Assembly (NCBI RefSeq): GCF_000383415.1
Contig: NZ_KB911258.1
Coordinates: 206,267-270,266 of the forward strand
Length of the DNA stretch: 64,000 bases
Direction: 5' to 3'
Source of the DNA: Hyphomicrobium zavarzinii ATCC 27496
GTDB lineage: Bacteria; Pseudomonadota; Alphaproteobacteria; Rhizobiales; Hyphomicrobiaceae
Shown: piece by piece, positions 34,116 through 42,888 of the stretch
Position numbering within the stretch: the first letter of the stretch is position 1
How the letters are laid out: the number at the start of each line of letters is the position of its first letter
The notes under the pieces: generated by a model
Told to the model about the DNA's origin: nothing
What the model saw: only the letters and a program-made list of their open reading frames with translations
Database searches by the model: none
Position numbers and translations under genes: made by a program

Positions 34116-34916
34116 TCAGAGCTTCGCGTAGAGTTGGGACGCCGCGAACACGAGGATCGCTGCGAGGGACGCGCGCAGGAACCACTCCGGCAGCTTGCCG
34201 GTGAGGCGCGATCCGATCGCGATGCCGGGCAGTGAGCCGAGCAGCAGCAGGCCGAGCAGGGTGAAATTTGTGTTCCCCATGCCGAGGTGGCCGAGCCCGG
34301 AGACGAGCGTGAGCGGAACCGCGTGCACGATATCGGTTCCGATCAGGTGCCGGGTCTTGAGCGCGGGATAGAGCAGCGTCAGCACCACGACGCCGATGGC
34401 GCCCGCGCCGACCGAGGTCAGCGTCACGATCGAGCCGAGCAGCAGGCCCAGCAGCAACGTCGGAAGCGGACGGATCGGATGGTTGAGCTCCGCGCCTTCC
34501 TTCCACTTGCCGCGGGTGATGAACGGATAGATCAGGATGGCGATGGAACTGATGAGGAGTGCCGTAACCAGCGCGCTCTTGATGACGTGCGCCATCACCT
34601 CGAGGTTGGGCTCGAGCCATTCGATCAGCGCGAGCATCGCAAGCGCGCCGGGAACGCTGCCCGCGGCGAGCCAGCGGACGATGCGCCAGTTCACGTTTCC
34701 GAAATTGTGGTGAGGTGCGGCGGCCGACGCCTTGGTGATCGATGCGAACAGAAGATCGGTGCCGACTGCGAGCGCGGGCTGCACGCCGACGTGCGTGATG
34801 AGAAACGGCGTCATGAGCGAGCCCGCGCCGACCCCCGTCATGCCGACGAGGAAGCCCACGCCGAAACCGCCCGCGATGATATGCGGCCATTGAGCGAGGA
34901 TGGAGGGATCGAACAT
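34116..34916 (-). CDS. TauE/SafE family membrane permease (second of pair)
   Basis: A 266-residue protein with about eight membrane segments and the family signature GFGVGFLVGMTGVGAGSLMTPFLI near the N-terminus, repeated in weaker form (LTSVGAGAIGVVVLTLLYP). The family exports or imports sulfur oxyanions and organosulfonates. The ATG at 34916 is 20 nt after the stop of the first TauE-like gene; a longer frame to 35231 only shadows that gene. Position after cysHDN suggests sulfate or sulfite transport. Confidence 0.85.
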   Translation of the reverse strand: MFDPSILAQWPHIIAGGFGVGFLVGMTGVGAGSLMTPFLITHVGVQPALAVGTDLLFASITKASAAAPHHNFGNVNWRIVRWLAAGSVPGALAMLALIEWLEPNLEVMAHVIKSALVTALLISSIAILIYPFITRGKWKEGAELNHPIRPLPTLLLGLLLGSIVTLTSVGAGAIGVVVLTLLYPALKTRHLIGTDIVHAVPLTLVSGLGHLGMGNTNFTLLGLLLLGSLPGIAIGSRLTGKLPEWFLRASLAAILVFAASQLYAKL

Positions 34917-34936
34917 CGGGTCACGTCGCTCGTAAG

Positions 34937-35677
34937 CTACTGGAGGGTGAGGTAGATCGTTCGGACGGAGAGCAGCACGACCACGCAGCCGACCACCAGC
35001 ATCAGCACTTTGGCGGGCACGTGCTTGGCCGCGAGCGCGGCGAACGGAGCCGCGATCACGCCGCCGACGATCAGCCCCGCAATGATAGGCCAGAGGCTGA
35101 GCCCCACCGTGAGGAAGAAAGTCGTCGAGATCGTCAGGGTGACGAAGAACTCCGCGAGATTGACGGAGCCGATCGCGTAGCGCGGCGTCGCGCCCTGTCC
35201 GAGCAGGCTCGACGTTACGATCGGTCCCCATCCGCCGCCGCCGATCGCATCAAGAAGGCCGCCGAAGAAGCCGAGCGGCGCGACGGAGCGCGGAGCGGGT
35301 GCGGCGAGAGGTTTCCTCGCGAGAGCTTTCCAGATGATGACGAGACCGAGCAGCAGGAGGTAGGCACTGATGAAGGGCTTCAACGTGTCGCCCGGAAACT
35401 CGGAGAGCGCGTAGGCACCGATCGCGCCGCCGATCATTCCGGGCACCGCGAGGCGCCACAGCAGCCGCCGGTCGACGTTTCCGAGCTTCCAGTGCGCAAG
35501 GCCCGAGGCGCCCGTGGTGAACGTCTCGGCGGCATGCACGCACGCGCTCGCAGTGGCTGGCGGAACGCCCATGCCGAGCAGAACAGAGCTCGTCGTTACG
35601 CCGTAAGCCATGCCGATTGCGCCGTCGATCATCTGGGCGACAAAGCCGATGGCGACGTAAAGAAGGATGTCATCCAT
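34937..35677 (-). CDS. TauE/SafE family membrane permease (first of pair)
   Basis: A 246-residue permease with about seven to eight hydrophobic helices. It starts MDDILLYVAIGFVAQMIDGAIGMAYGV; the second half has LGFFGGLLDAIGGGGWGPIVTSSLL, the duplicated family motif. It follows cysN by about 50 nt on the same strand and is probably co-transcribed. The N-terminus could begin at a TTG 11 codons upstream, but no ribosome site decides this. It is not a close copy of the next gene, so the two may form a heteromer or handle different ions. Confidence 0.83.
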   Translation of the reverse strand: MDDILLYVAIGFVAQMIDGAIGMAYGVTTSSVLLGMGVPPATASACVHAAETFTTGASGLAHWKLGNVDRRLLWRLAVPGMIGGAIGAYALSEFPGDTLKPFISAYLLLLGLVIIWKALARKPLAAPAPRSVAPLGFFGGLLDAIGGGGWGPIVTSSLLGQGATPRYAIGSVNLAEFFVTLTISTTFFLTVGLSLWPIIAGLIVGGVIAAPFAALAAKHVPAKVLMLVVGCVVVLLSVRTIYLTLQ

Positions 35678-35727
35678 GATGATGGGCGGCGTCTCCGTTA
35701 TTGCCGCCAACTGATAGCAAATTTAGA

Positions 35728-37284
35728 TCAGATCGAATAGTCGGGAGCACTCTCGATCTCGACATTTATGCCGGCCGCTCTGAGGATTAGTGCGACCTCG
35801 TTTGCGCGTCTGCGGAACTCGGCTTCCGTCTCCGGACGATCGCCGAGATCGGCGTTGAGGCCGCGCTCCAGCATGGCGCGCGTGAGCACGAAGGTGTTCT
35901 CGTCCGCTTCGGCCGCCTGCGCTTTCGCTTCGGTGACGACGCCCCCTGCGATGGAAGCGCCAGTGATGGCATCGACCAGCATGAAGCTGCCGGTTTCCGG
36001 CGCTTCGCCGAATGTGTCGATGGCCGCCGGCCGCCCGAGCGCGATGTCGGCGATCGCGATGTCGTTTGCACCGCACTCCGCCGAAGGCGTGGTTGCGAGT
36101 GTCTCGAGATCGAGAAGCGCGCGGATCTTGAGGTTGGAGACCGGCGTAAGATCTGTTGCGGTGCGCAAGAGATAGGAGCCGCGCGGATCATACGGCGTTT
36201 CGCTGAGCCACACCATGCGCGTTTCGAGGCTGCGCGCCACGACGGGCCGCGCATCGGCTTTGGAGAGGACGGCGCCGCGCGCCACGTCGATATCGGTGTC
36301 GAGCTGGATCGCGACAGCTTGGCCTTGCGAGGCCTGCTCGAAATCGCCGTCCATGGTGGCGATGCGCAGGATCTTGGCGCTGCGCTTCGAAAGCGCGTCG
36401 ACCACCGTCTCGCCCACGCGCACGCTGCCCGCGCTCACGGTGCCGGCAAGACCACGGAAATCGTTGCGGCTGTCGCGCAGCACGGTCTGCACGGGAAAGC
36501 GGAAGGGGCCCTTGGGCTCGGTGCCGCGGCTCGGCAGCTCCTCGAGATGCTGCAGAAGGGTCGGCCCCTTGTACCAGGGCATGTTCTCGGAAGCCCGCGC
36601 GACGTTGTCGCCGGAAACGGCGGCCGCCGGAATGGCGATCGCCTCCCAGAAGCCGAAGCGCCAGGAGAGCGTCTGGAAGTCGGCCTCGATCTTGCGGAAG
36701 GAGTCCTCGGACCAGCCGACGAGATCCATCTTGTTGACGGCGAGGATCACGCGCTTCACGCCGACGAGATCGAGGATAGCCGCGTGACGGCGCGTCTGCT
36801 TCTTGATGCCGTGGCGCGCGTCGATCAGCAGAATGGCGACATCGGCGTGCGAGGCACCCGACGCCATGTTGCGCGTGTACTGCTCGTGGCCCGGGCTGTC
36901 GATCACGACGAACCGGCGATGCGCGGTGTCGAAATAGCGCCAGGCGATATCGATGGTGATGCCCTGCTCGCGCTCGGCCACGAGGCCGTCCATGAGCAGG
37001 CTGAAATCGGGATTGCCGCCATCCACCTTCTTGCCGCGCGCGAGCGTCTCGCGCTGGTCGTCGTAAAGGTCGGTGGCGTCCCACAGGAGGCGGCCGATCA
37101 GCGTCGACTTGCCGTCATCGACGGAGCCGCACGTCAGGATGCGCAGCATGCCCGAAAGCTCGGGCGCGATGCGCGACAGGTCGGCAGGGGGAGACGAGGG
37201 AGCGGCTTGGTCGGAAACGACCTTGAGCGTCTTCGATTTCTTGACCTTCGCGTCCTGAAGGGCGTTGGGATGTGCCGACATCAA
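35728..37284 (-). CDS. cysN: Sulfate adenylyltransferase large subunit CysN (GTPase)
   Basis: GTP-hydrolysing subunit of ATP sulfurylase, working with CysD. It is 518 residues with EF-Tu-type motifs: GSVDDGKST (about residues 54-62), [12 protein letters not shown] and NKMDLV. A Lys/Ser/Pro-rich N-terminal 35 residues precede the G domain. It ends without a CysC (APS kinase) domain, so it is not the fused NodQ form. It overlaps cysD by 4 nt. Confidence 0.95.
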   Translation of the reverse strand: MMSAHPNALQDAKVKKSKTLKVVSDQAAPSSPPADLSRIAPELSGMLRILTCGSVDDGKSTLIGRLLWDATDLYDDQRETLARGKKVDGGNPDFSLLMDGLVAEREQGITIDIAWRYFDTAHRRFVVIDSPGHEQYTRNMASGASHADVAILLIDARHGIKKQTRRHAAILDLVGVKRVILAVNKMDLVGWSEDSFRKIEADFQTLSWRFGFWEAIAIPAAAVSGDNVARASENMPWYKGPTLLQHLEELPSRGTEPKGPFRFPVQTVLRDSRNDFRGLAGTVSAGSVRVGETVVDALSKRSAKILRIATMDGDFEQASQGQAVAIQLDTDIDVARGAVLSKADARPVVARSLETRMVWLSETPYDPRGSYLLRTATDLTPVSNLKIRALLDLETLATTPSAECGANDIAIADIALGRPAAIDTFGEAPETGSFMLVDAITGASIAGGVVTEAKAQAAEADENTFVLTRAMLERGLNADLGDRPETEAEFRRRANEVALILRAAGINVEIESAPDYSI

Positions 37285-38186
37285 AAGTACCCTTCCTGCT
37301 TCTTCTTCTCCATGGCGCCGGCCTGATCGTGGTCGATGAGGCGGCCCTGCCGTTCGGACGTGCGCGCGCCGAGCGTTTCGGCGACGACGCTTTCGATGGT
37401 GTCGGCATCGGATTCGACGGCTGCCGTGAGCGGATAGCAGCCGAGCGTGCGGAAGCGAACGCGCCGGTTTACGATGGCCTCACCGGGCTTCACCGCGAGA
37501 CGATCGTCGTCGCGCATCAGGAGCTGGCCGTTACGGATGATGGTCGGGCGCTCCTTGGCGAAATAGAGCGGCACCACGTCGAGCTTCTCGCGCAGGATGT
37601 AGCGCCACACGTCGCGCTCGGTCCAATTGGAGAGCGGAAACACGCGCACCGTCTCGCCTGCGCCGAGGCGGCCGTTGAGCAGCCGCCACATCTCCGGCCG
37701 CTGGCGGCGCGGATCCCAGCGATGACCTTCCGCGCGGAACGAGAACACGCGCTCCTTGGCGCGGCTCGCCTCCTCGTCGCGGCGCGCCCCGCCGAAAGCG
37801 GCGTCGAAGCCGTACTTGTCGAGCGCCTGCTTGAGCGGCACCGTCTTCATCACGTCCGTGTAGACGGACGGCGCGTAGTCGATCGGATTGATGCCCTTGG
37901 CCGCTCCGTCCTCGTTGGTGTGCACGATGAGATCGAGGTCGAAGTCACGAGCTGTCTTGTCGCGGAACGCGATCATGTCCCGGAACTTCCAGCCGGTATC
38001 GATGTGCAGCGTCGGGAAGGGCAGCTTGCCCGGCCAGAAAGCCTTCCGGGCGAGATGCAGGAGAACCGTCGAGTCCTTGCCGATGGAATAGAGAAGCACC
38101 GGCTTGCGGAACTGCGCCGCTGCTTCGCGGAAAATATGGATGCTCTCGGCCTCGAGCAGGTCGAGATGGGAAATGGGCTGCGTCAT
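37281..38186 (-). CDS. cysD: Sulfate adenylyltransferase small subunit CysD
   Basis: Makes adenosine phosphosulfate from sulfate and ATP. It is 301 residues of the PP-loop pyrophosphatase family: [16 protein letters not shown] (about residues 28-43), [16 protein letters not shown] and [18 protein letters not shown]. The ATG at 38186 overlaps the cysH stop (ATGA); the longer frame is a shadow of cysH. Confidence 0.96.
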   Translation of the reverse strand: MTQPISHLDLLEAESIHIFREAAAQFRKPVLLYSIGKDSTVLLHLARKAFWPGKLPFPTLHIDTGWKFRDMIAFRDKTARDFDLDLIVHTNEDGAAKGINPIDYAPSVYTDVMKTVPLKQALDKYGFDAAFGGARRDEEASRAKERVFSFRAEGHRWDPRRQRPEMWRLLNGRLGAGETVRVFPLSNWTERDVWRYILREKLDVVPLYFAKERPTIIRNGQLLMRDDDRLAVKPGEAIVNRRVRFRTLGCYPLTAAVESDADTIESVVAETLGARTSERQGRLIDHDQAGAMEKKKQEGYF

Positions 38187-38989
38187 GCCTGCGTCTCTTT
38201 CGATTTCGGGCGATTGTGCAGCCCGCATTCCTTGCCGTCCTCGTTCTCCCACCACCAGCGGCCGGCGCGGATGTCCTCGCCGGGGCGGATGGCGCGCGTG
38301 CACGGCTGACAGCCGATGGACGGAAATCCGCGCGCATGCAGCGGGTTCACCGGAACCCCGTTCTCGGCGATGTAGGCTTCGAGCGTCTCGAGGCTCCAGT
38401 CGGCGATCGGGTTGAGCTTCACGAGGCTGTGCTCGGCGTCCCAGACCGCGAACGGCACAAGCGCGCGGCCCGCCGACTGATCGCGCCTGAGGCCGGTCAG
38501 CCAGCCGTCCGCGCCAGCCAGCGCCTTGTTGAGCGGTCTCACCTTGCGCACGTCGCAGCAGGCCTTGCGAGCTTCGATGGACTGGCGGAACCCCATGATG
38601 CCGTCGCGGGCCACCAGCATCTCCACATCGCTCGCTTCCGGAAACACGACGCGGATCTTGAGGCCATAGCGCAGCTCGCTCGCGTCGAGCGTTTCGAGCG
38701 TTTCGGGGAAATGGCGGCCGGTATCGAGCGTGAAAACGTCGAAGGGGCGTCCCGTGGCGGCGATTGCGTGCAGTACCGCCTGGTCCTCGAGGCCGAGGCT
38801 GGTCGAGAAGGTGACCCGTCCGGGGATAGCGTCCGCGATGGCATGAAGACGGCCTTCGAGGCTGTCGATCGCCGCAAGCGTCTCGTTGAGGGCTGCCGCC
38901 CGCCCTTCGCCCTCGTCTTTGAAGGCAGAAAGATCTTTCGTCGCCCCGGCGATGCCACCGGCGCGCGCCCGAACTTGTGACTGAGACAT
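38183..38989 (-). CDS. cysH: Adenylyl-sulfate (APS) reductase, CysH family
   Basis: Reduces APS to sulfite with thioredoxin. It is 268 residues. The assimilatory APS-reductase cluster signature is present: a Cys-Cys pair in [12 protein letters not shown] (about residues 141-142) and a second pair in SIGCQPCTR, binding a 4Fe-4S cluster; the catalytic Cys lies in GKECGLH near the C-terminus. GGAGGAC precedes ATG 38989. It heads the cysHDN-TauE operon. With no APS kinase in the operon, the direct APS route is expected. Confidence 0.94.
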   Translation of the reverse strand: MSQSQVRARAGGIAGATKDLSAFKDEGEGRAAALNETLAAIDSLEGRLHAIADAIPGRVTFSTSLGLEDQAVLHAIAATGRPFDVFTLDTGRHFPETLETLDASELRYGLKIRVVFPEASDVEMLVARDGIMGFRQSIEARKACCDVRKVRPLNKALAGADGWLTGLRRDQSAGRALVPFAVWDAEHSLVKLNPIADWSLETLEAYIAENGVPVNPLHARGFPSIGCQPCTRAIRPGEDIRAGRWWWENEDGKECGLHNRPKSKETQA

Positions 38990-39186
38990 GGAAGTCCTCC
39001 GATGGCCGGAAGCTAATAAAATGAGTTTCTTAAATAAAGGGGTATGGAGAAATAAAAATAGGATATCATTCCAGTATGCATGAGATGCAGAAAAATTGTT
39101 CTCCAGGGCGCCATCGTGGGAACGGTTTCTTGCGGAGCAGCATGGGAGCGAACCGCGATACGCTTTTCGCCCTCCCAAGATGGGAG

Positions 39187-39627
39187 TTACCAGGTGCCGG
39201 AGTTGGCCATGGAGGCCCAGGGCTCGGCGGACGGAAGCGCCGCGCCCTTCTGCAGAAGCTCGATGGAAACGAGGTCGGGCGAGCGCACGAACGCCATGCG
39301 ACCGTCGCGCGGTGGGCGGTTGATGGTGACGCCGCCGGCTGCGAGCTTGGCGCAGGCGGCATAGATGTCGTCCACCTCGAAGGCGAGATGCCCGAAGTTC
39401 CGAGCCGAGCCGTAATCCTCGGGGTCCCAGTTATATGTGAGCTCGATGAGAGGCGCCCGCTCGGCACCCGCCTTCGGCTGGTCGGCGGGCGCGGCGAGAA
39501 ACACCAGTGTGAAGCGTCCGGCCCGGTTCTCGATGCGGCGGACTTCAACCAGACCGAGCAATCCGCAATAGAACGCCAGGCTCTCGTCCAGGTTGCGGAC
39601 GCGGATCATCGTATGAAGATAGCGCAT
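39187..39627 (-). CDS. gloA: Glyoxalase I (lactoylglutathione lyase) family protein
   Basis: A 146-residue VOC-fold enzyme, starting [25 protein letters not shown]. The metal ligands expected for GloA are visible: His5, Glu in [10 protein letters not shown], His in [12 protein letters not shown] and Glu in [10 protein letters not shown]. It isomerises the glutathione hemithioacetal of methylglyoxal. ATG 39627 has AGGGAGA upstream; a longer frame to 39690 lacks one. The ending ([11 protein letters not shown]) is typical. Confidence 0.92.
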   Translation of the reverse strand: MRYLHTMIRVRNLDESLAFYCGLLGLVEVRRIENRAGRFTLVFLAAPADQPKAGAERAPLIELTYNWDPEDYGSARNFGHLAFEVDDIYAACAKLAAGGVTINRPPRDGRMAFVRSPDLVSIELLQKGAALPSAEPWASMANSGTW

Positions 39628-40175
39628 GACGATCTCCCTGTGTTGCGTAACGGCCACGGGAACACCCGGTGAACGTTCGGAGCTGAGCACGGCAAGTCAT
39701 AAGGATCATTCGAATTTCGAGACTGACCTGGTTTCGGGCAATTTATCCCCAGGCCGCGGCGACCATCCAGCCCATCATCAAATCATCCCAGGGGGCGGGT
39801 TCAATGCCCCATCGGCGGGCCTCCTGACGCGAATCACTCACGCCGGTCGGCGCCGCTTTGGAGTGATTATTCCACGTCCGCAGTGCTGCGGGATAGCAGC
39901 CGTCAAAGCCCGGAAAGATTTTTTCTGCAGCATTGGAATACTAAAAAAGGGTTAATCAACTCAGTTGTTTACAGATAGGATCTCATGTGGACACCCCGTG
40001 AGTGGCTCTCCTCCAGATGTGTCGCAATGGGACGGGGGGCTAGCCTCGAACAGCCCAGGTGATATTCTTCGCTCGTTCCAGTCGCGTGAGCAGTCGATGT
40101 TGAGGGCAAAGACTGTATTCCCGCGGCCGGGATGCATAAATGTTCAACGTAGGCCAAGTTAGGCGGGGTAAAATT
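39628..40175. other. Intergenic region between gloA and the cold-shock gene
   Basis: A 548-nt gap between divergent genes. It is less GC-rich near the cold-shock gene (for example 39930-39990 with A- and T-runs), as expected for promoters and a cold-shock leader. I see no supported ORF, RNA gene or strong hairpin. Confidence 0.4.
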
Positions 40176-40778
40176 ATGGGGGATTCCAAGCTACCTCCGG
40201 AGTTTCCGGGCGGCGGAGTATTGGCTGAGGGCGATCTTGAGCGCCTGGAAGAGGGTGGTCTTGAAGTATTCGAGATCGCTGGAACCATTAAGTGGTTCGA
40301 CGTAGCGAAGGGATATGGCTTCATCGTTCCCGACAACGGGCTGACGGACGTGCTTTTGCATGTCACATGCCTCCGGGCTGGCGGGTACCAGACCGCCTAC
40401 GAAGGTGCGCGGATCCATTGCCAGGTTCTGCGCCGCCCGAAGGGCATGCAGGCTTTCCGCATTCTTTCGATGGACGAGTCGACGGCCATTCATCCGTCGT
40501 TGCTTCCGCAGCGGACTCACGTTCACGTACAACCAGAGAGCGACTGGGAGCGCGTGATCGTAAAGTGGTTCAACCGGGTCCGGGGCTTCGGCTTCCTGAC
40601 CAAGGGCGAGGGCACGCCGGACATTTTCGTCCATATGGAGACGCTGCGCCGCTTCGGCTTCACCGAGCTGCGTCCTGGCCAGACCGTCCAGGTCCGCTGG
40701 GGCATGGGTTCCAAGGGTTGCATGGCAGCCGAACTGAAGCCCGACGGCTCCACCACGGGCATCACGTCGTCCCACTGA
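40176..40778 (+). CDS. Twin cold-shock-domain protein
   Basis: A 200-residue cytoplasmic protein with two cold-shock domains. The first (about residues 33-100) has GTIKWFDVAKGYGFIVPDNG and DVLLHVTCL in RNP1/RNP2 positions; the second (about 125-190) has VKWFNRVRGFGFLTKGEGTPDIFVHME. Double-domain proteins of this type are common in alphaproteobacteria and bind single-stranded nucleic acid. The ATG at 40176, preceded by GGCGGGGT, is preferred to one 12 codons upstream. Confidence 0.9.
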   Translation: MGDSKLPPEFPGGGVLAEGDLERLEEGGLEVFEIAGTIKWFDVAKGYGFIVPDNGLTDVLLHVTCLRAGGYQTAYEGARIHCQVLRRPKGMQAFRILSMDESTAIHPSLLPQRTHVHVQPESDWERVIVKWFNRVRGFGFLTKGEGTPDIFVHMETLRRFGFTELRPGQTVQVRWGMGSKGCMAAELKPDGSTTGITSSH

Positions 40779-40917
40779 CCGGCATTCGGTCCGGGAGCAG
40801 CGCTTCGGCGCTGCCCTTCCGGATCGCCGGATGCTAGTCTACCGCGCGCGGGCGGAGTTTGAGGTCAGCCTTTTGGCGGACTGCAGGTTCGTCAGCTCCT
40901 CGGGGACGGATGCATCG

Positions 40918-41442
40918 ATGATTGAGATACGGTATGGAAGAGGGGCTGCCTTCGGGGCGGCCCTTCTCGTTCTTGTTGGCACGAGCATGGGGGCTGCCCT
41001 CCGGGCCGATCCAGGGGGCTCGAAAGAAGCCCCTGGCCAGTCCGCTGCTGCCAAAGAGGAACGCTTGGAGCTCGTTACCCAGAGCGGGGTTCACGCGCTC
41101 GACGTCGAGATCGCCGCGACGCCAGAGAAGCAGGCGCTCGGCCTCATGTACCGCACCAGCCTGCCCGACACGAAAGGCATGCTGTTCCAGCACAGCTCTC
41201 CGCGCGAGCTGACGATGTGGATGCGCAACACTTACATTCCCCTCGATATGGTTTTCATCCGCGCCGATGGCACCGTGCATCGCATCGAGGCGCGCACGGA
41301 GCCGCTGTCGGAGCGGATCATATCGTCGGAAGGCCCGGTGACGGCAGTGCTCGAGATCGCTGGCGGCGCCGCCGAGCGCATGGGGTTGAAGCCCGGCGAC
41401 AAGGTCCGCCATCCTTATTTCGGATCGGCGGCGGCGCGCTGA
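40918..41442 (+). CDS. DUF192 family exported protein
   Basis: A 174-residue protein with a signal or membrane anchor (GAALLVLVGTSMGAALRA) and a DUF192 domain: EKQALGLMYRTSLPDTKGMLFQ, MWMRNTYIPLDMVFIRADG and VLEIAGGAAERMGLKPGDKV. The family is conserved in proteobacteria and often lies next to cold-shock genes, as here; its function is unknown. The ATG at 40918 follows GGGACGGA; a longer frame to 40831 has no signal sequence. Confidence 0.87.
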   Translation: MIEIRYGRGAAFGAALLVLVGTSMGAALRADPGGSKEAPGQSAAAKEERLELVTQSGVHALDVEIAATPEKQALGLMYRTSLPDTKGMLFQHSSPRELTMWMRNTYIPLDMVFIRADGTVHRIEARTEPLSERIISSEGPVTAVLEIAGGAAERMGLKPGDKVRHPYFGSAAAR

Positions 41443-41546
41443 AGCCGCTGGCTGCGAGCGCCGGGGCCCCTTGCGAATGTCGCACCGCTTGAGCGGGCGT
41501 TGACCGCAACGCGCAAATGCCCGTAGAAACGGGCAACAAAATTCGT

Positions 41547-41623
41547 CGGGGCATAGCTCAGCCTGGTAGAGCGCTTGCTTTGGGAGCAAGAAGTCGCGAG
41601 TTCGAATCCCGCTGCCCCGACCA
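41547..41623 (+). tRNA. tRNA-Pro (anticodon TGG)
   Basis: A 77-nt cloverleaf with encoded CCA: acceptor CGGGGCA/TGCCCCG, D arm GCTC/GAGC, anticodon arm CTTGC-TTTGGGA-GCAAG giving TGG, and T loop TTCGAAT. The T stem GCGAG/CCCGC has one A:C mismatch (position 52-62), which is unusual. Confidence 0.95.
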
Positions 41624-41804
41624 CTTGTATCGATGTATTTAGCCGCCTTTCGTGGCGCCGTTCTGAATTTCGGCTTCGCCGCCGTTCTGAATTCTCGCCC
41701 GGCTTTGTTCCAATACCCACGCCCTCGCTTGCGTGAGACCGCGAGCCGCCGGGCCTCGGTGTCGCGCTCGCAGGGCGGGCCGTGCGCAGCTGTGATGGAT
41801 TGCG

Positions 41805-42722
41805 ATGTACAAATTCTGGATCCAACGTCTGCACAGGTGGGCGGCGCTGGTTTTTGCGCTTCCGCTCCTCGCCCTTTTTGCGACCGGGCTTATTCTCGCG
41901 TTCGAGCCGTTCCTGCAGGCAGCACCCCGGGAGCGCACGCCTTTAGAGCTGTCGAAGCTCGAGGCAATTTTGTCCAGGCAAGACCCCGACGGCAAACTCG
42001 AGCGGCTGTTCCTGCATTCCCACATCGATACGGTCGTGCTCGGTAAACGCGGCGGAACCGAGATCGATCTCGCTACGGGCGAGCCGCGCCCTTCGGCAAG
42101 CGTCCTCCTCGCGCTCTTCGCGGAGACGCGGCGGATTCACGAGACGCTGCTCGTAGACGAGGGGCAGGTCTTCGTCACGGCGTCCACCGGTGTACTCTTG
42201 CTGCTCGTCGCACTCGGCCTGGCGATGGGGCCGAGGCCGTTCCGCAACTCCTTGAGCGGGTGGCACACGGGCGCTGCGTGGATGGCCTTGCCGCTGATCA
42301 TCATGCCGCCGGTCACCGGGCTGCTCATGCTCTATAAAGTGACGTTCGTTTCGGTTGAGCCCACGCGCACGCCCGAGGCGCCAGTGCAATCGCTCGCCGA
42401 GGCGCTACGCATCGTTGCGCGCGAGAAAGACGTGGGGAGCCTTCTGTCTCTCCGGCAGCGCAAGGGGAGAGCGGAGGCACGGCTCCTCGTGGACGGCGAG
42501 CATCGCTCCTATGAGGTGACGGCTGCCGGTCTCGTCGAGAAGCCGCGCAACTGGCCGAAGCTGCTTCATGAAGGCAATTGGGCGGGCGTCTGGTCTGCTG
42601 TCGGCAACGCAGCGATCGTATGTGTGCAGATGCTGCTGCTCGGAACCGGAATCGCGATTTGGAGCGGCAGAAGGTTGCGAAGGCGAAAGCATGCCGCGCA
42701 ACAGTTTTCAGTCAACAGATAA
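41805..42722 (+). CDS. PepSY-associated transmembrane protein
   Basis: A 305-residue inner-membrane protein with four hydrophobic segments: WAALVFALPLLALFATGLILAF near residue 12, a second and third at about 130-190 (GVLLLLVALGLAMG, GAAWMALPLIIMPPVTGLLML), and the last at about 270. The first helix has the RLHRWAAL pattern and the middle SGWHTGAAW, both PepSY_TM features. This family (PiuB-like) often accompanies TonB-dependent siderophore receptors, as it does here, and may reduce or release iron. Confidence 0.82.
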   Translation: MYKFWIQRLHRWAALVFALPLLALFATGLILAFEPFLQAAPRERTPLELSKLEAILSRQDPDGKLERLFLHSHIDTVVLGKRGGTEIDLATGEPRPSASVLLALFAETRRIHETLLVDEGQVFVTASTGVLLLLVALGLAMGPRPFRNSLSGWHTGAAWMALPLIIMPPVTGLLMLYKVTFVSVEPTRTPEAPVQSLAEALRIVAREKDVGSLLSLRQRKGRAEARLLVDGEHRSYEVTAAGLVEKPRNWPKLLHEGNWAGVWSAVGNAAIVCVQMLLLGTGIAIWSGRRLRRRKHAAQQFSVNR

Positions 42723-42888
42723 TAGTTGAGGTGCGGTGTCCGTGCGCAGCGATACTTTGCGGCGCGCAGGCTGCCGTGTGGCAATTGTGCCGCTTCAACG
42801 CGCATAATGCTTCAAAAAAAAGTATACAATCTTGCGAGTGTAACATCCCTCGATAGAGTACCCTCCGTAGTCTTGAAAGGGGATATGG

